From assembly GCF_000282495.1 (NCBI RefSeq), contig NZ_AKJE01000059.1:1-64000 (forward strand): a DNA stretch of 64,000 bases. The letters run 5' to 3'. The position numbers and the translations under genes were made by a program. The notes below the pieces were generated by a model. It had not been told where the DNA came from. It ran no database searches and saw nothing but the letters and a program-made list of their open reading frames with translations. Below, one piece after another: positions 21,783 through 30,168 of the stretch (the stretch's first letter is position 1; the number at the start of each line of letters is the position of its first letter). The stretch is from Pseudomonas sp. GM79 (GTDB taxonomy: Bacteria > Pseudomonadota > Gammaproteobacteria > Pseudomonadales > Pseudomonadaceae).

Positions 21783-22837
21783 ACGAGGCGCAATTGCTTG
21801 GCCCCCGGGCCTATGGTGAAGCCCTGGGCAGCGCGGTACTGAAAGCCACAGCAGAAGATTTCCAGGTCGACGAAGTCCTTGATATCCCCCTCAGTGGTGA
21901 CGGCGAACACCTGTGGATCTGGGTGGAAAAGCGCGGTCTGAATACCGAAGAAGCGGCACGTCGCATCGCCAAGGCAGCGGGTGTGCCGTTGCGCACCGTC
22001 AGCTATGCCGGCCTCAAGGACCGTCAGGCGCTGACGCGCCAGTGGTTCAGTGTGCAACTGCCGGGCAAGGCTGATCCTGATCTGTCGGCGGCGGAAAACG
22101 ACACGCTGAAAATCCTCAAGACCGGTCGGCATAAACGCAAACTGCAACGCGGTGCCCACTCGGCCAACGGCTTCACCTTGCGCTTGACCCAGTTCACCGG
22201 TGACAAGGCGGCGATCGAAGAGCGTCTGCAACTGATCGCCAAACAAGGTATTCCCAATTATTTCGGCGCCCAGCGATTCGGCTTTGATGGCGGCAACGTC
22301 GTCGACGCCCGTGCCTGGGCCGCGCGAAAGGCCCTGCCGGAGCAGCGCAATGTGCGTTCGCGCCTGCTCTCCACCGCCCGTAGTTTTCTGTTCAATCAAG
22401 TGTTGGCGGCGCGCGTCGCCGATGGCACCTGGCAGCGCGCGCAGGTGGGTGATCTGCTGGCGTTCACCGACAGCCGCAGTTTCTTCCCGGCGGGTGAAGC
22501 CGAATGCAGCGATCCTCGTCTGGCGATTCTCGACCTGCACCCGACCGGCCCGCAGTGGGGCGAAGGTGACTCGCCGACGTCAGGCGCAGTCCATGAACTG
22601 GAGCAGGCAATCGCCGCGCGCGAAGCGGATCTGCGCGATTGGTTGATTAACGCCGGAATGAGCCACGAACGTCGCATCCTGCGGCTGCCCATTGGCGGGT
22701 TGACGTGGCATTATCCCGAGCCTGACATTCTGCAACTGGAATTCGTCCTGCCGGCCGGATGCTTCGCCACCGTATTGGTGCGTGAACTCGTCGATCTGGT
22801 GCCGGTGGGGCAGACGGACAGCCCATGCGTATTCTGA
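21779..22837 (+). CDS. truD: tRNA pseudouridine(13) synthase
   Basis: A 352-residue enzyme making pseudouridine at position 13 of tRNA-Glu. The catalytic Asp is Asp81 in YAGLKDRQALT, equivalent to Asp80 in E. coli. NYFGAQRFG and the TruD insertion domain follow. It overlaps ispF by four and surE by 13 bases, so the ispF-truD-surE-pcm block is translationally coupled. Confidence 0.96.
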   Translation: MNEAQLLGPRAYGEALGSAVLKATAEDFQVDEVLDIPLSGDGEHLWIWVEKRGLNTEEAARRIAKAAGVPLRTVSYAGLKDRQALTRQWFSVQLPGKADPDLSAAENDTLKILKTGRHKRKLQRGAHSANGFTLRLTQFTGDKAAIEERLQLIAKQGIPNYFGAQRFGFDGGNVVDARAWAARKALPEQRNVRSRLLSTARSFLFNQVLAARVADGTWQRAQVGDLLAFTDSRSFFPAGEAECSDPRLAILDLHPTGPQWGEGDSPTSGAVHELEQAIAAREADLRDWLINAGMSHERRILRLPIGGLTWHYPEPDILQLEFVLPAGCFATVLVRELVDLVPVGQTDSPCVF

Positions 22838-23574
22838 TTTCTAACGACGATGGGGTAACCGCACCCGGTCTCGCCGCGCTTTATGCTGCGCTGGCGGATT
22901 ACACCGAATGCGTGGTTATCGCCCCGGACCAGGACAAAAGCGGCGCCAGCAGCTCGCTGACGCTCGACCGTCCGTTGCACCCGCAAACCCTGGCCAACGG
23001 CTTTATCAGCCTTAACGGCACACCCACCGACTGCGTGCACCTGGGCCTTAACGGCTTGCTGGAGCTCGAGCCGGACATGGTGGTTTCCGGCATCAACCTG
23101 GGGGCCAACCTGGGGGATGATGTGCTGTATTCCGGCACTGTGGCGGCGGCCCTCGAAGGGCGTTTCCTTGGGCGTCCTTCGTTTGCCTTTTCGCTCGTCT
23201 CACGGCAAGTAGAGAACCTTCCCACAGCCGCTTATTTTGCGCGCAAACTGGTAGAGGCTCACGCGGACCTTGATCTGCCACCGCGCACGGTACTGAACGT
23301 GAACATTCCCAACTTGCCGCTGGAGCACATCCGGGGTATCCAGCTGACCCGCCTCGGCCATCGCGCCCGCGCCGCGGCACCGATGAAAGTGGTCGACCCG
23401 CGGGGTAAATCCGGTTACTGGATCGCCGCGGCGGGGGACGCTGAAGATGGTGGCCCGGGTACCGATTTCCATGCGGTGATGCAAGGCTATGTTTCAATCA
23501 CGCCACTGCAACTGGACCGCACCTTTAATGATGCCTTCAGAAGTCTCGATGGCTGGCTGGAGGGTCTGCGTTAA
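22825..23574 (+). CDS. surE: 5'/3'-nucleotidase SurE
   Basis: A 249-residue metal-dependent nucleotidase and exopolyphosphatase, linked to stationary-phase survival. The metal-binding SNDDG motif has Asp8 and Asp9; GTPTDCVHLG and VVSGINLGANLGDD hold further ligands. Its TAA overlaps the pcm ATG by one base. The surE-pcm-nlpD-rpoS order is the classic stationary-phase cluster. Confidence 0.97.
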   Translation: MRILISNDDGVTAPGLAALYAALADYTECVVIAPDQDKSGASSSLTLDRPLHPQTLANGFISLNGTPTDCVHLGLNGLLELEPDMVVSGINLGANLGDDVLYSGTVAAALEGRFLGRPSFAFSLVSRQVENLPTAAYFARKLVEAHADLDLPPRTVLNVNIPNLPLEHIRGIQLTRLGHRARAAAPMKVVDPRGKSGYWIAAAGDAEDGGPGTDFHAVMQGYVSITPLQLDRTFNDAFRSLDGWLEGLR

Positions 23575-24251
23575 TGGCTCGTGAACAAGATCATATTCTG
23601 CATCGCGGTATCGGGATGACCTCGCAACGGACCCGTGAGCGTCTGATTCAGCGCCTCTATGAAGAAGGAATCTCCAACGCCAAGGTGCTGGAAGTCATCC
23701 GCCGCACCCCGCGTCACCTGTTCGTCGATGAGGCGTTGTCTCATCGAGCCTATGAAGATACGGCGCTGCCGATCGGGCATAACCAGACCATCTCCCAGCC
23801 TTATATGGTGGCGCGCATGAGCGAGCTGCTGCTGGAGGCTGGTCCGTTGGACAAGGTAATGGAAATCGGCACCGGTTCGGGTTACCAGACGGCAGTGCTG
23901 TCGCAATTGGTCGAGCGGGTTTTTTCCGTGGAGCGCATCAAGGTTCTGCAGGACCGGGCCAAGGAGCGCCTGGTGGAACTGAACCTGCGCAACGTGGTGT
24001 TTCGCTGGGGCGATGGTTGGGAAGGCTGGCCGGCATTGGCGCCTTACAACGGCATCATCGTCACCGCCGTGGCCACCGATGTGCCTCAGGCACTGCTCGA
24101 TCAGTTGGCGCCGGGTGGGCGACTGGTGATTCCGGTCGGCTCCGGTGAAGTTCAACAATTGATGTTGATCATCCGTGAGGAACAGGGCTTTTCCAGACGT
24201 GTTCTGGGGGCGGTGCGCTTTGTCCCATTACTCAATGGGCCGTTGGCCTGA
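23574..24251 (+). CDS. pcm: Protein-L-isoaspartate O-methyltransferase
   Basis: A repair enzyme that methylates isoaspartyl residues in aged proteins using S-adenosylmethionine. SAM-binding motif I is EIGTGSGYQTAVL. The substrate segment PIGHNQTISQPYMVA is characteristic. From 23574 the protein has 225 residues and a GGAGG ribosome site precedes it at good spacing. An internal ATG at 23616 would give the 211-residue form closer to other family members and cannot be excluded. Confidence 0.95.
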   Translation: MAREQDHILHRGIGMTSQRTRERLIQRLYEEGISNAKVLEVIRRTPRHLFVDEALSHRAYEDTALPIGHNQTISQPYMVARMSELLLEAGPLDKVMEIGTGSGYQTAVLSQLVERVFSVERIKVLQDRAKERLVELNLRNVVFRWGDGWEGWPALAPYNGIIVTAVATDVPQALLDQLAPGGRLVIPVGSGEVQQLMLIIREEQGFSRRVLGAVRFVPLLNGPLA

Positions 24252-24462
24252 GCATTTGTTTCAGCGCGCTGAATTCTCTTCGAATGCCCGGGTCTTACAG
24301 CTGCATCGATTGGTTAAACGCAATTCATCTTCAGACAGCAAACGTGTGCGCGAAGCGAATCCGCTTCATTAAAGTTAAAGCTTGTTCGGCCCGTTATACT
24401 TGCGACATTTCGTGCCGGAGCACGGCAATCCATATTTTCAGCCACCACAAAGGGAGCGGCGG

Positions 24463-25320
24463 GTGAGTCTCACAGTCATTGCGCAGCGAATGGGTATAAC
24501 GAGCTTTCAGCGTCTGGTGACTGGCCTTGTCTTGAGTACCTTGCTGGTCGGATGTTCCAGCACCAAATCAGGTAGTGCGAGCGTCGTCGATCGCAACAAG
24601 GCGGTCGCCCAGCGTCCGGCCGTGACCACCGGCCAATATGTTGTCCGACCCAAGGACACTTTGTTCTCCATCGCTTTTCGCTACGGTTGGGACTACAAAG
24701 CCCTCGCAGCACGGAACAACATTCCTACGCCTTACACGATCCATCCGGGTCAGACAATTCGCTTCGACGGTCGCAGCGGTTCAACGCCCACGGCGGTAGT
24801 GAGTTCGTCCAGTTCCTCGCCTTCGTCGTCGAGTAAAACCACCGTAATTCGGCGCCAGGCAAATGGCGCTACAACCACTACAACAGTGCTTGCACCGTCC
24901 GTCGCCAACAAGCCGGCACCCGCTCCACTGCCTCCCGCCGGTCCGGCCCCGACGGGCTGGGGGTGGCCTTCTAATGGCATTCTGATTGGTAAATTCTCTT
25001 CAAACGGTAGTTTGAATAAAGGAATTGATATCGCCGGAGATTTGGGACAGCCTGTTTTAGCTGCGTCTGATGGGACGGTGGTATACGCCGGGAGTGGCTT
25101 AAGGGGCTACGGCGAATTAGTCATCATCAAACACAGCGACACCTACGTCAGTGCCTACGGACATAACCGCAGGCTGTTGGTTCGGGAGGGGCAGCAGGTC
25201 AAGGTCGGACAGACAATTGCCGAAATGGGGTCAACGGGTACAGACCGGGTGAAACTGCATTTTGAGATTCGCCGACAAGGTAAACCTGTAGATCCGCTGC
25301 AATTCCTGCCACGTCGTTGA
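24463..25320 (+). CDS. nlpD: NlpD, LysM/M23-domain lipoprotein (amidase activator)
   Basis: I start at GTG 24463, preceded by AGGGAG, giving 285 residues with a lipoprotein signal ending LLVGC (Cys31). A LysM domain (YVVRPKDTLFSIAFRYGW) near residues 65-105 binds peptidoglycan. A Ser/Thr/Pro-rich linker (about 110-165) leads to a C-terminal M23 domain. There the first zinc His is replaced in the NKGIDIAG segment, so it is a degenerate, non-catalytic LytM domain of the kind that activates amidases at the septum. The rpoS promoter is known to lie within nlpD in other pseudomonads. Confidence 0.94.
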   Translation: MSLTVIAQRMGITSFQRLVTGLVLSTLLVGCSSTKSGSASVVDRNKAVAQRPAVTTGQYVVRPKDTLFSIAFRYGWDYKALAARNNIPTPYTIHPGQTIRFDGRSGSTPTAVVSSSSSSPSSSSKTTVIRRQANGATTTTTVLAPSVANKPAPAPLPPAGPAPTGWGWPSNGILIGKFSSNGSLNKGIDIAGDLGQPVLAASDGTVVYAGSGLRGYGELVIIKHSDTYVSAYGHNRRLLVREGQQVKVGQTIAEMGSTGTDRVKLHFEIRRQGKPVDPLQFLPRR

Positions 25321-25330
25321 TTTGTTAGCC

Positions 25331-25361
25331 AGCCTGTTCCGTCACGTAGAGGGAACAGGCT
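25331..25361 (+). promoter_or_regulatory. Hairpin in the nlpD-rpoS spacer (rpoS leader)
   Basis: A perfect 10-bp stem, AGCCTGTTCC with GGAACAGGCT, with an 11-base loop. No U tract follows, so it is not a standard terminator. It would be in the 5' untranslated RNA of transcripts that start inside nlpD. Confidence 0.5.
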
Positions 25362-25426
25362 CCAGCGTTGCCAGGGATCAAGGCGCCGCTTGAGCTTGAG
25401 GTCGAACTCACCAAAGGACTATAACA

Positions 25427-26434
25427 ATGGCTCTCAGTAAAGAAGTGCCGGAGTTTGACATCGACGATGAGGTTCTCCTGATGGAGACCGGCATCGCCAC
25501 GGACTCGATGTCGAATGATGAAGGGGATGCACCACCTTCCGTTCGCGCCAAATCCAAACACTCCGCTTCGCTTAAGCAACACAAGTACATCGACTACACA
25601 CGGGCACTCGATGCCACTCAGCTGTACCTCAACGAAATCGGCTTTTCCCCATTGCTCTCCCCGGAGGAAGAAGTTCATTTTGCGCGCTTGTCGCAAAGTG
25701 GCGATCCGGCCGGGCGCAAGCGCATGATTGAAAGCAACCTGCGACTGGTGGTGAAAATCGCCCGTCGTTACGTCAATCGTGGGCTGTCGCTGCTGGACCT
25801 GATCGAAGAGGGCAACCTCGGCCTGATCCGGGCAGTAGAAAAGTTCGATCCTGAACGCGGTTTCCGCTTTTCGACCTACGCCACCTGGTGGATTCGTCAG
25901 ACCATCGAGCGCGCGATCATGAATCAGACCCGGACTATCCGGTTGCCGATCCATGTGGTCAAAGAGCTTAATGTGTACTTGCGGGCTGCACGGGAGCTGA
26001 CTCAAAAGCTCGATCATGAACCCTCACCCGAAGAAATCGCCAACCTGCTGGAGAAACCGGTAGGCGAGGTCAAGCGCATGCTAGGCCTGAACGAGCGGGT
26101 TTCTTCGGTCGACGTCTCGCTGGGTCCGGATTCGGATAAAACCCTGCTGGACACCCTTACCGATGACCGCCCGACCGATCCATGCGAACTGTTGCAGGAC
26201 GACGACCTGTCACAGAGCATCGATCAGTGGCTCTCGGAGCTGACCGACAAGCAACGCGAGGTGGTCATTCGCCGCTTCGGCTTGCGAGGTCACGAGAGCA
26301 GCACGCTTGAAGACGTAGGCCTGGAAATCGGCTTGACCCGGGAGCGGGTCAGGCAAATCCAGGTTGAAGGCCTCAAGCGTCTTCGGGAAATTCTCGAGAA
26401 AAACGGCCTGTCGAGTGAGTCGCTGTTCCAATAA
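25427..26434 (+). CDS. rpoS: RNA polymerase sigma factor RpoS
   Basis: The 335-residue stationary-phase sigma factor. Region 1.2 begins about residue 57 (DATQLYLNEIGFSPLLS). Region 2 includes ESNLRLVVKIARRY, the core-binding DLIEEGNLGLIRAVEKFDP and the -10 recognition segment RFSTYATWWIRQTIER. Region 3 and the region 4 helix-turn-helix (GLTRERVRQIQVEGLKRLR) follow. In fluorescens-group strains it controls stress survival and secondary metabolism together with Gac/Rsm. A strong terminator follows at 26461. Confidence 0.98.
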   Translation: MALSKEVPEFDIDDEVLLMETGIATDSMSNDEGDAPPSVRAKSKHSASLKQHKYIDYTRALDATQLYLNEIGFSPLLSPEEEVHFARLSQSGDPAGRKRMIESNLRLVVKIARRYVNRGLSLLDLIEEGNLGLIRAVEKFDPERGFRFSTYATWWIRQTIERAIMNQTRTIRLPIHVVKELNVYLRAARELTQKLDHEPSPEEIANLLEKPVGEVKRMLGLNERVSSVDVSLGPDSDKTLLDTLTDDRPTDPCELLQDDDLSQSIDQWLSELTDKQREVVIRRFGLRGHESSTLEDVGLEIGLTRERVRQIQVEGLKRLREILEKNGLSSESLFQ

Positions 26435-26460
26435 GCAATTCGTTCAACCGGTAACAAATA

Positions 26461-26488
26461 GCCCCAACTGGTTTGGGGCTTTTTGTTG
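26461..26488 (+). terminator. rpoS terminator
   Basis: GCCCCAA-CTGG-TTTGGGGC followed by TTTTTG, a clear intrinsic terminator 26 bases after the rpoS stop. Confidence 0.9.
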
Positions 26489-26545
26489 CCGGGAATATGA
26501 GAGGTGCGTTGTTTTTTGCACCACCTCAGGTTTGTAGTCTCGTGT

Positions 26546-26563
26546 TGTAAGTCTTTGCTTACT
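26546..26563 (+). promoter_or_regulatory. GacA upstream activating sequence of rsmZ
   Basis: TGTAAG-N6-CTTACT, one base from the known GacA-dependent palindrome TGTAAGN6CTTACA. It lies about 180 bases before the RNA start, with an A+T-rich stretch (about 26570-26665) between, as known for rsmZ promoters where IHF and MvaT-type proteins act. Confidence 0.85.
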
Positions 26564-26699
26564 CTTTCGTAAGTGTTCGTTATTTTTACACCCTGGCAGT
26601 TGTCTATTTAACCTGTGGTTCTTATTTATCTTATTGATTTATATGGTTATTTTTTTAGATTGACGGCATGTGACAGTCGATTTCAGCGACAGAGGCCGA

Positions 26700-26727
26700 T
26701 TGCTCTTGGTGGGGAATTCTCTAGTAT
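26700..26727 (+). promoter_or_regulatory. rsmZ promoter
   Basis: TTGCTC at 26700-26705 and TAGTAT at 26722-26727, 16 bases apart, placing the transcription start near 26735. Confidence 0.65.
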
Positions 26728-26734
26728 CTGAACT

Positions 26735-26865
26735 GTGTCGACGGATAGACACGCCCTTCAAGGAAGAGGGGAACGGACATCGCAGGAAGCGATTCATCAG
26801 GACGATGAAAAGGAACACAAGGAATAGGGAAAAAATGTGGGCGGGTCATACCGCCCCTTTTTTTG
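26735..26865 (+). ncRNA. rsmZ: Regulatory small RNA RsmZ
   Basis: A non-coding RNA of about 130 nucleotides that sequesters RsmA/RsmE translational repressors under control of the GacS/GacA system. The first hairpin is GTGTC-GACGGATA-GACAC, with a GGA in the loop. Further GGA motifs are at about 26762, 26775, 26785, 26800, 26811 and 26821. The RNA ends in the terminator GGGCGGG-tcata-CCGCCC plus T7 at 26838-26864. Position between rpoS and fdxA is the conserved rsmZ location in Pseudomonas. Confidence 0.92.
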
Positions 26866-26878
26866 CCCGCAGAAAAGC

Positions 26879-26903
26879 AAAAAGGCCCACAAGGGGCCTT
26901 TTC
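26879..26903 (-). terminator. fdxA terminator
   Basis: On the minus strand AAAAGGCCCC-TTGT-GGGCCTTTTTG: a 7-bp stem with a U tract, 16 bases after the fdxA stop. It can also work on the plus strand. Confidence 0.8.
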
Positions 26904-26918
26904 GAGAACACGGGGTAA

Positions 26919-27242
26919 TCAGCGTTCGAGGTCTTTGATCTTGCCTTTGACGCCATCCCACTCTTCGGCATCGGGCAACGATTCTTTCTTCTCGGTGATG
27001 TTGGGCCAGATTTCCGCCAGCTCAACGTTCAGCTGAATGAATTCCTGCATATCTTCCGGAACTTCATCTTCGGAGAAGATGGCCACAGCAGGGCATTCTG
27101 GTTCGCACAGGGCGCAGTCGATGCACTCATCCGGGTGAATCACCAGGAAGTTCGGGCCTTCGTAAAAGCAGTCCACCGGACAGACTTCTACGCAGTCGGT
27201 GTACTTGCACTTGATGCAGTTGTCGGTGACGACGAAGGTCAT
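26919..27242 (-). CDS. fdxA: Seven-iron ferredoxin FdxA
   Basis: A 107-residue ferredoxin with one [3Fe-4S] and one [4Fe-4S] cluster. The cysteines are in CIKCKYTDCVEVCPVDC and CIDCALCEPECP, followed by the usual acidic C-terminal half. I start at the ATG 27242 (TFVVTDNC), preceded on the minus strand by GAGGAG; a frame extending upstream lacks family sequence. It serves as an electron carrier of unknown partner. It lies downstream of mutS on the same strand, separated by 142 bases. Confidence 0.97.
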   Translation of the reverse strand: MTFVVTDNCIKCKYTDCVEVCPVDCFYEGPNFLVIHPDECIDCALCEPECPAVAIFSEDEVPEDMQEFIQLNVELAEIWPNITEKKESLPDAEEWDGVKGKIKDLER

Positions 27243-27384
27243 TTCTAATTTTCTCCTCAGGCGGCGGCAGCGGAGCCCCTTCACGTTGGGGTCGCCAGGT
27301 TCGGGAGCGATAGTCTGCAGGTCAGGCTATTGGCCTGTAGCATCCCAAACCGCGCGAGATTCTAACAGCTTGCAGGCAAGTGCG

Positions 27385-29964
27385 TTAGATCCGTGTCTTT
27401 AGTGTATAGAGCATTTCGAGCGCACGACGCGGTGACATGTCGTCCAGATCAAGTTTGGCCAGTTCATCCAGCACCGGATGTGGCAGGCTGGCGAACATGT
27501 CGCTCTGCTGGGGCGTGACCGGTTTGCCTTTGGCAGGCTTCGGAACTTCATGAGGCAGCGCTGTGGATTCCAGTCGGCTCAGATGTTCTCGAGCCCGCAC
27601 GATCACTTCGCTCGGTACACCGGCCAGCTGCGCAACCGCCAGGCCATAGCTCTGGCTGGCAGGCCCAGGCAACACGTGGTGCAGGAACACGATGCGTTCG
27701 TTGTGTTCGGTGGCATTGAGGTGCACGTTGGCCACCAGTGGCTGGGCTTCCGGCAGCACCGTCAGCTCGAAATAGTGGGTGGCAAACAGGGTGTAGGTCC
27801 GCAACTGCGCCAGACGCTCGGCCGCGGCCCAGGCCAGGGACAGACCGTCGAAAGTGCTGGTGCCGCGCCCGACTTCGTCCATCAGCACCAGGCTGCGCTC
27901 GGTGGCGTTGTGCAGAATGTTCGCGGTTTCGCTCATTTCAACCATGAAGGTCGAACGACCGCCCGCCAAGTCATCGCTGGAACCGATCCGGGTGAAGATT
28001 CGGTCGACCAAGGACAATTCGCAACTGGCCGCCGGCACGAAACTGCCGATATGCGCCAGTAGCACGATCAATGCGGTCTGACGCATGTAGGTGGATTTAC
28101 CGCCCATGTTCGGACCGGTGATCACCAGCATGCGGGTATTGTCGTCAAGGCTCAGGTCATTGGCCACGAATGGCGTGGTGAGTACTTGCTCGACCACCGG
28201 GTGACGACCCTGGGTGATGCGCATGCACGGCTCGCTGACGAAGCGTGGGCAGTTCAGGTCCAGATTCAGTGCGCGCTCGGCGAGGTTGCTCAGCACATCC
28301 AGCTCGGCCAAGGCTGCGGCCGTGTCTTGCAGGGGCGGCAACTGAGCGATCAGGTCTTCGAGCAGTGCTTCGTAGAGCATCTTTTCGCGAGCCAGGGCAC
28401 GACTCTTGGCGGACAGCGCCTTGTCTTCGAAGGCCTTCAGTTCCGGCGTGATGAAGCGCTCGGCACCTTTGAGGGTCTGGCGGCGAATATAGTCCGCGGG
28501 TGCCGACTCCGCCTGCTTGCTCGGCAACTCGATGAAGTATCCGTGAATCCGGTTGTAGCCGACCTTAAGGTGCGACAGACCGGTGCGGGCCTTTTCACGC
28601 GCTTCGAGATCGATCAGGAACTGCCCGGCGTTTTCGCTGAGCGATTGCAATTCGTCGAGTTCGCTGTCGTAACCGGTTTTCAACACACCGCCGTCACGGA
28701 TAACGGCGGGCGGGTTATCGATAATGGCTTTGTCCAGCAATGCCGCCAGTTCCGGATAGGTGCTGGTGGTCGTCGCCAATTGAATGATGTGCGGGGCTTC
28801 AAGCTCGGCCATCGCTACCTGCAACTCTGGCAGTGCACCGAGGGCATCGCGCAGACGCGCCAAGTCACGAGGACGGGCATTGCGCAGGCCGATCCGCGCC
28901 AGAATCCGCTCGATGTCACCGATTTCCTTGAGCTGCGGTTGCAGTTTTTCGAAGCGGTAACCGTCGAGCAGGCAGGTGATCGAACTCTGACGCGCCAGCA
29001 ATACGGTCAAATCCCGCAGTGGACGGTTCAGCCAGCGAGTCAGCAAGCGGCTGCCCATGGCGGTCTGGCAGCGGTCGACCACCGATTGCAAGGTGTTGTC
29101 GCGACCGCCGGCCAGGTTGGTGTCCAGTTCCAGGTTGCGACGGCTCGCGCCGTCCAGCACCACGGTGTCATCCAGGCGTTCATGACGCAGGCTGCGCAAA
29201 TGCGGCAGGGCGGTGCGCTGGGTTTCCTTGGCGTAGCTGAGCAGGCAACCGGCGGCACCGATCGCCAGGGTCAGGTTCTCGCAGCCGAAACCTTTCAGGT
29301 CCTGAGTGGAGAACTGCTGGCAAAGACTTTTCAGCGCCGAGTCACGTTCAAAATCCCACGGCGCACGGCGACGAACCCCACGACGTTTTTCCGCCGGCAG
29401 GTCTTTCGGCCAGTCGTCCGGGATCATCAGCTCTACCGGGTTGACCCGCTCCAGTTCCGCTAGCAGGTTTTCCCAGCCTTTGATCTCCAGCACGGTGAAG
29501 TTGCCGCTGGTAATGTCCAGCACCGCCAACCCGAACAGACGCTCGTCGCCCAGCACCGCTGCGATCAGGTTGTCCCGGCGCTCATCCAGCAGTGCTTCAT
29601 CGCTGACTGTGCCGGGGGTAATGATCCGCACCACCTGACGATCCACCGGGCCTTTGCTGGTGGCCGGGTCGCCGACCTGCTCACAAATCACCACTGACTC
29701 GCCGAGCTTCACCAGTTTCGCCAGGTAACCTTCCGCAGCGTGGTAAGGAATCCCACACATCGGAATCGCCTGACCCGCCGATTGCCCACGAGCCGTCAGG
29801 GTGATGTCCAGCAACTTGGCGGCCTTCTTCGCGTCTTCATAGAAGATCTCGTAGAAGTCACCCATGCGATAGAACATCAGCTGATCAGGGTGCTGGTTCT
29901 TCAGGCGCCAGTACTGCTGCATCATCGGCGTGTGGGAGGACAGATCGGAGAGGGCTTTATTCAT
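27385..29964 (-). CDS. mutS: DNA mismatch repair protein MutS
   Basis: An 859-residue mismatch-recognition ATPase. The mismatch-wedging Phe-X-Glu is in MGDFYEIFYE near residue 37. The clamp and lever domains follow. The C-terminal ATPase has Walker A GPNMGGKST and the signature DEVGRGTSTFDG. A start at 29964 gives the family N-terminus (NKALSDLSSHTPMMQQYW); an in-frame extension further upstream is not family-like. mutS marks one border of the region where fluorescens-group genomes carry tailocin clusters; cinA-recA is the other. Confidence 0.97.
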   Translation of the reverse strand: MNKALSDLSSHTPMMQQYWRLKNQHPDQLMFYRMGDFYEIFYEDAKKAAKLLDITLTARGQSAGQAIPMCGIPYHAAEGYLAKLVKLGESVVICEQVGDPATSKGPVDRQVVRIITPGTVSDEALLDERRDNLIAAVLGDERLFGLAVLDITSGNFTVLEIKGWENLLAELERVNPVELMIPDDWPKDLPAEKRRGVRRRAPWDFERDSALKSLCQQFSTQDLKGFGCENLTLAIGAAGCLLSYAKETQRTALPHLRSLRHERLDDTVVLDGASRRNLELDTNLAGGRDNTLQSVVDRCQTAMGSRLLTRWLNRPLRDLTVLLARQSSITCLLDGYRFEKLQPQLKEIGDIERILARIGLRNARPRDLARLRDALGALPELQVAMAELEAPHIIQLATTTSTYPELAALLDKAIIDNPPAVIRDGGVLKTGYDSELDELQSLSENAGQFLIDLEAREKARTGLSHLKVGYNRIHGYFIELPSKQAESAPADYIRRQTLKGAERFITPELKAFEDKALSAKSRALAREKMLYEALLEDLIAQLPPLQDTAAALAELDVLSNLAERALNLDLNCPRFVSEPCMRITQGRHPVVEQVLTTPFVANDLSLDDNTRMLVITGPNMGGKSTYMRQTALIVLLAHIGSFVPAASCELSLVDRIFTRIGSSDDLAGGRSTFMVEMSETANILHNATERSLVLMDEVGRGTSTFDGLSLAWAAAERLAQLRTYTLFATHYFELTVLPEAQPLVANVHLNATEHNERIVFLHHVLPGPASQSYGLAVAQLAGVPSEVIVRAREHLSRLESTALPHEVPKPAKGKPVTPQQSDMFASLPHPVLDELAKLDLDDMSPRRALEMLYTLKTRI

Positions 29965-30100
29965 CGGATATAGGCAAATTCGTTGAAAGGTGTGGGGCAA
30001 AAGGAGGGCATCGGCCCGGCTTTTCCGCGATGGGCGCAAGGTTAACATGGGCAGTCCGACCTACGCAGGCATGAAAGCTCCAAGGCACATTTCTGCTGTC

Positions 30101-30168
30101 TATGCACGATCTATGCAAATCAGCATTTGTCTTCCGAAAAAAGATCAAGCACTATGCACGTTATGCAA
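30101..30168 (+). promoter_or_regulatory. Paired TATGCA half-sites at the repressor promoter/start
   Basis: TATGCAC (30101) with TATGCAA (30112), and TATGCAC (30153) with TATGCAA (30162). Each pair is a direct repeat, 11 and 9 bases apart start to start. The second pair overlaps the possible start codons of the repressor, as expected for autorepression. The same ATGCA core recurs in palindromes at 30994-31054. Confidence 0.55.

Noticed and set aside
26670..26918. 82-codon frame over rsmZ
   Set aside because: It covers the promoter and the small RNA, has no ribosome site or family, and the RNA features account for the sequence.
30101..30118. LexA box at the S24 repressor promoter
   Set aside because: No CTG-N10-CAG with proper A+T centre is present; the TATGCA pairs explain the symmetry better.
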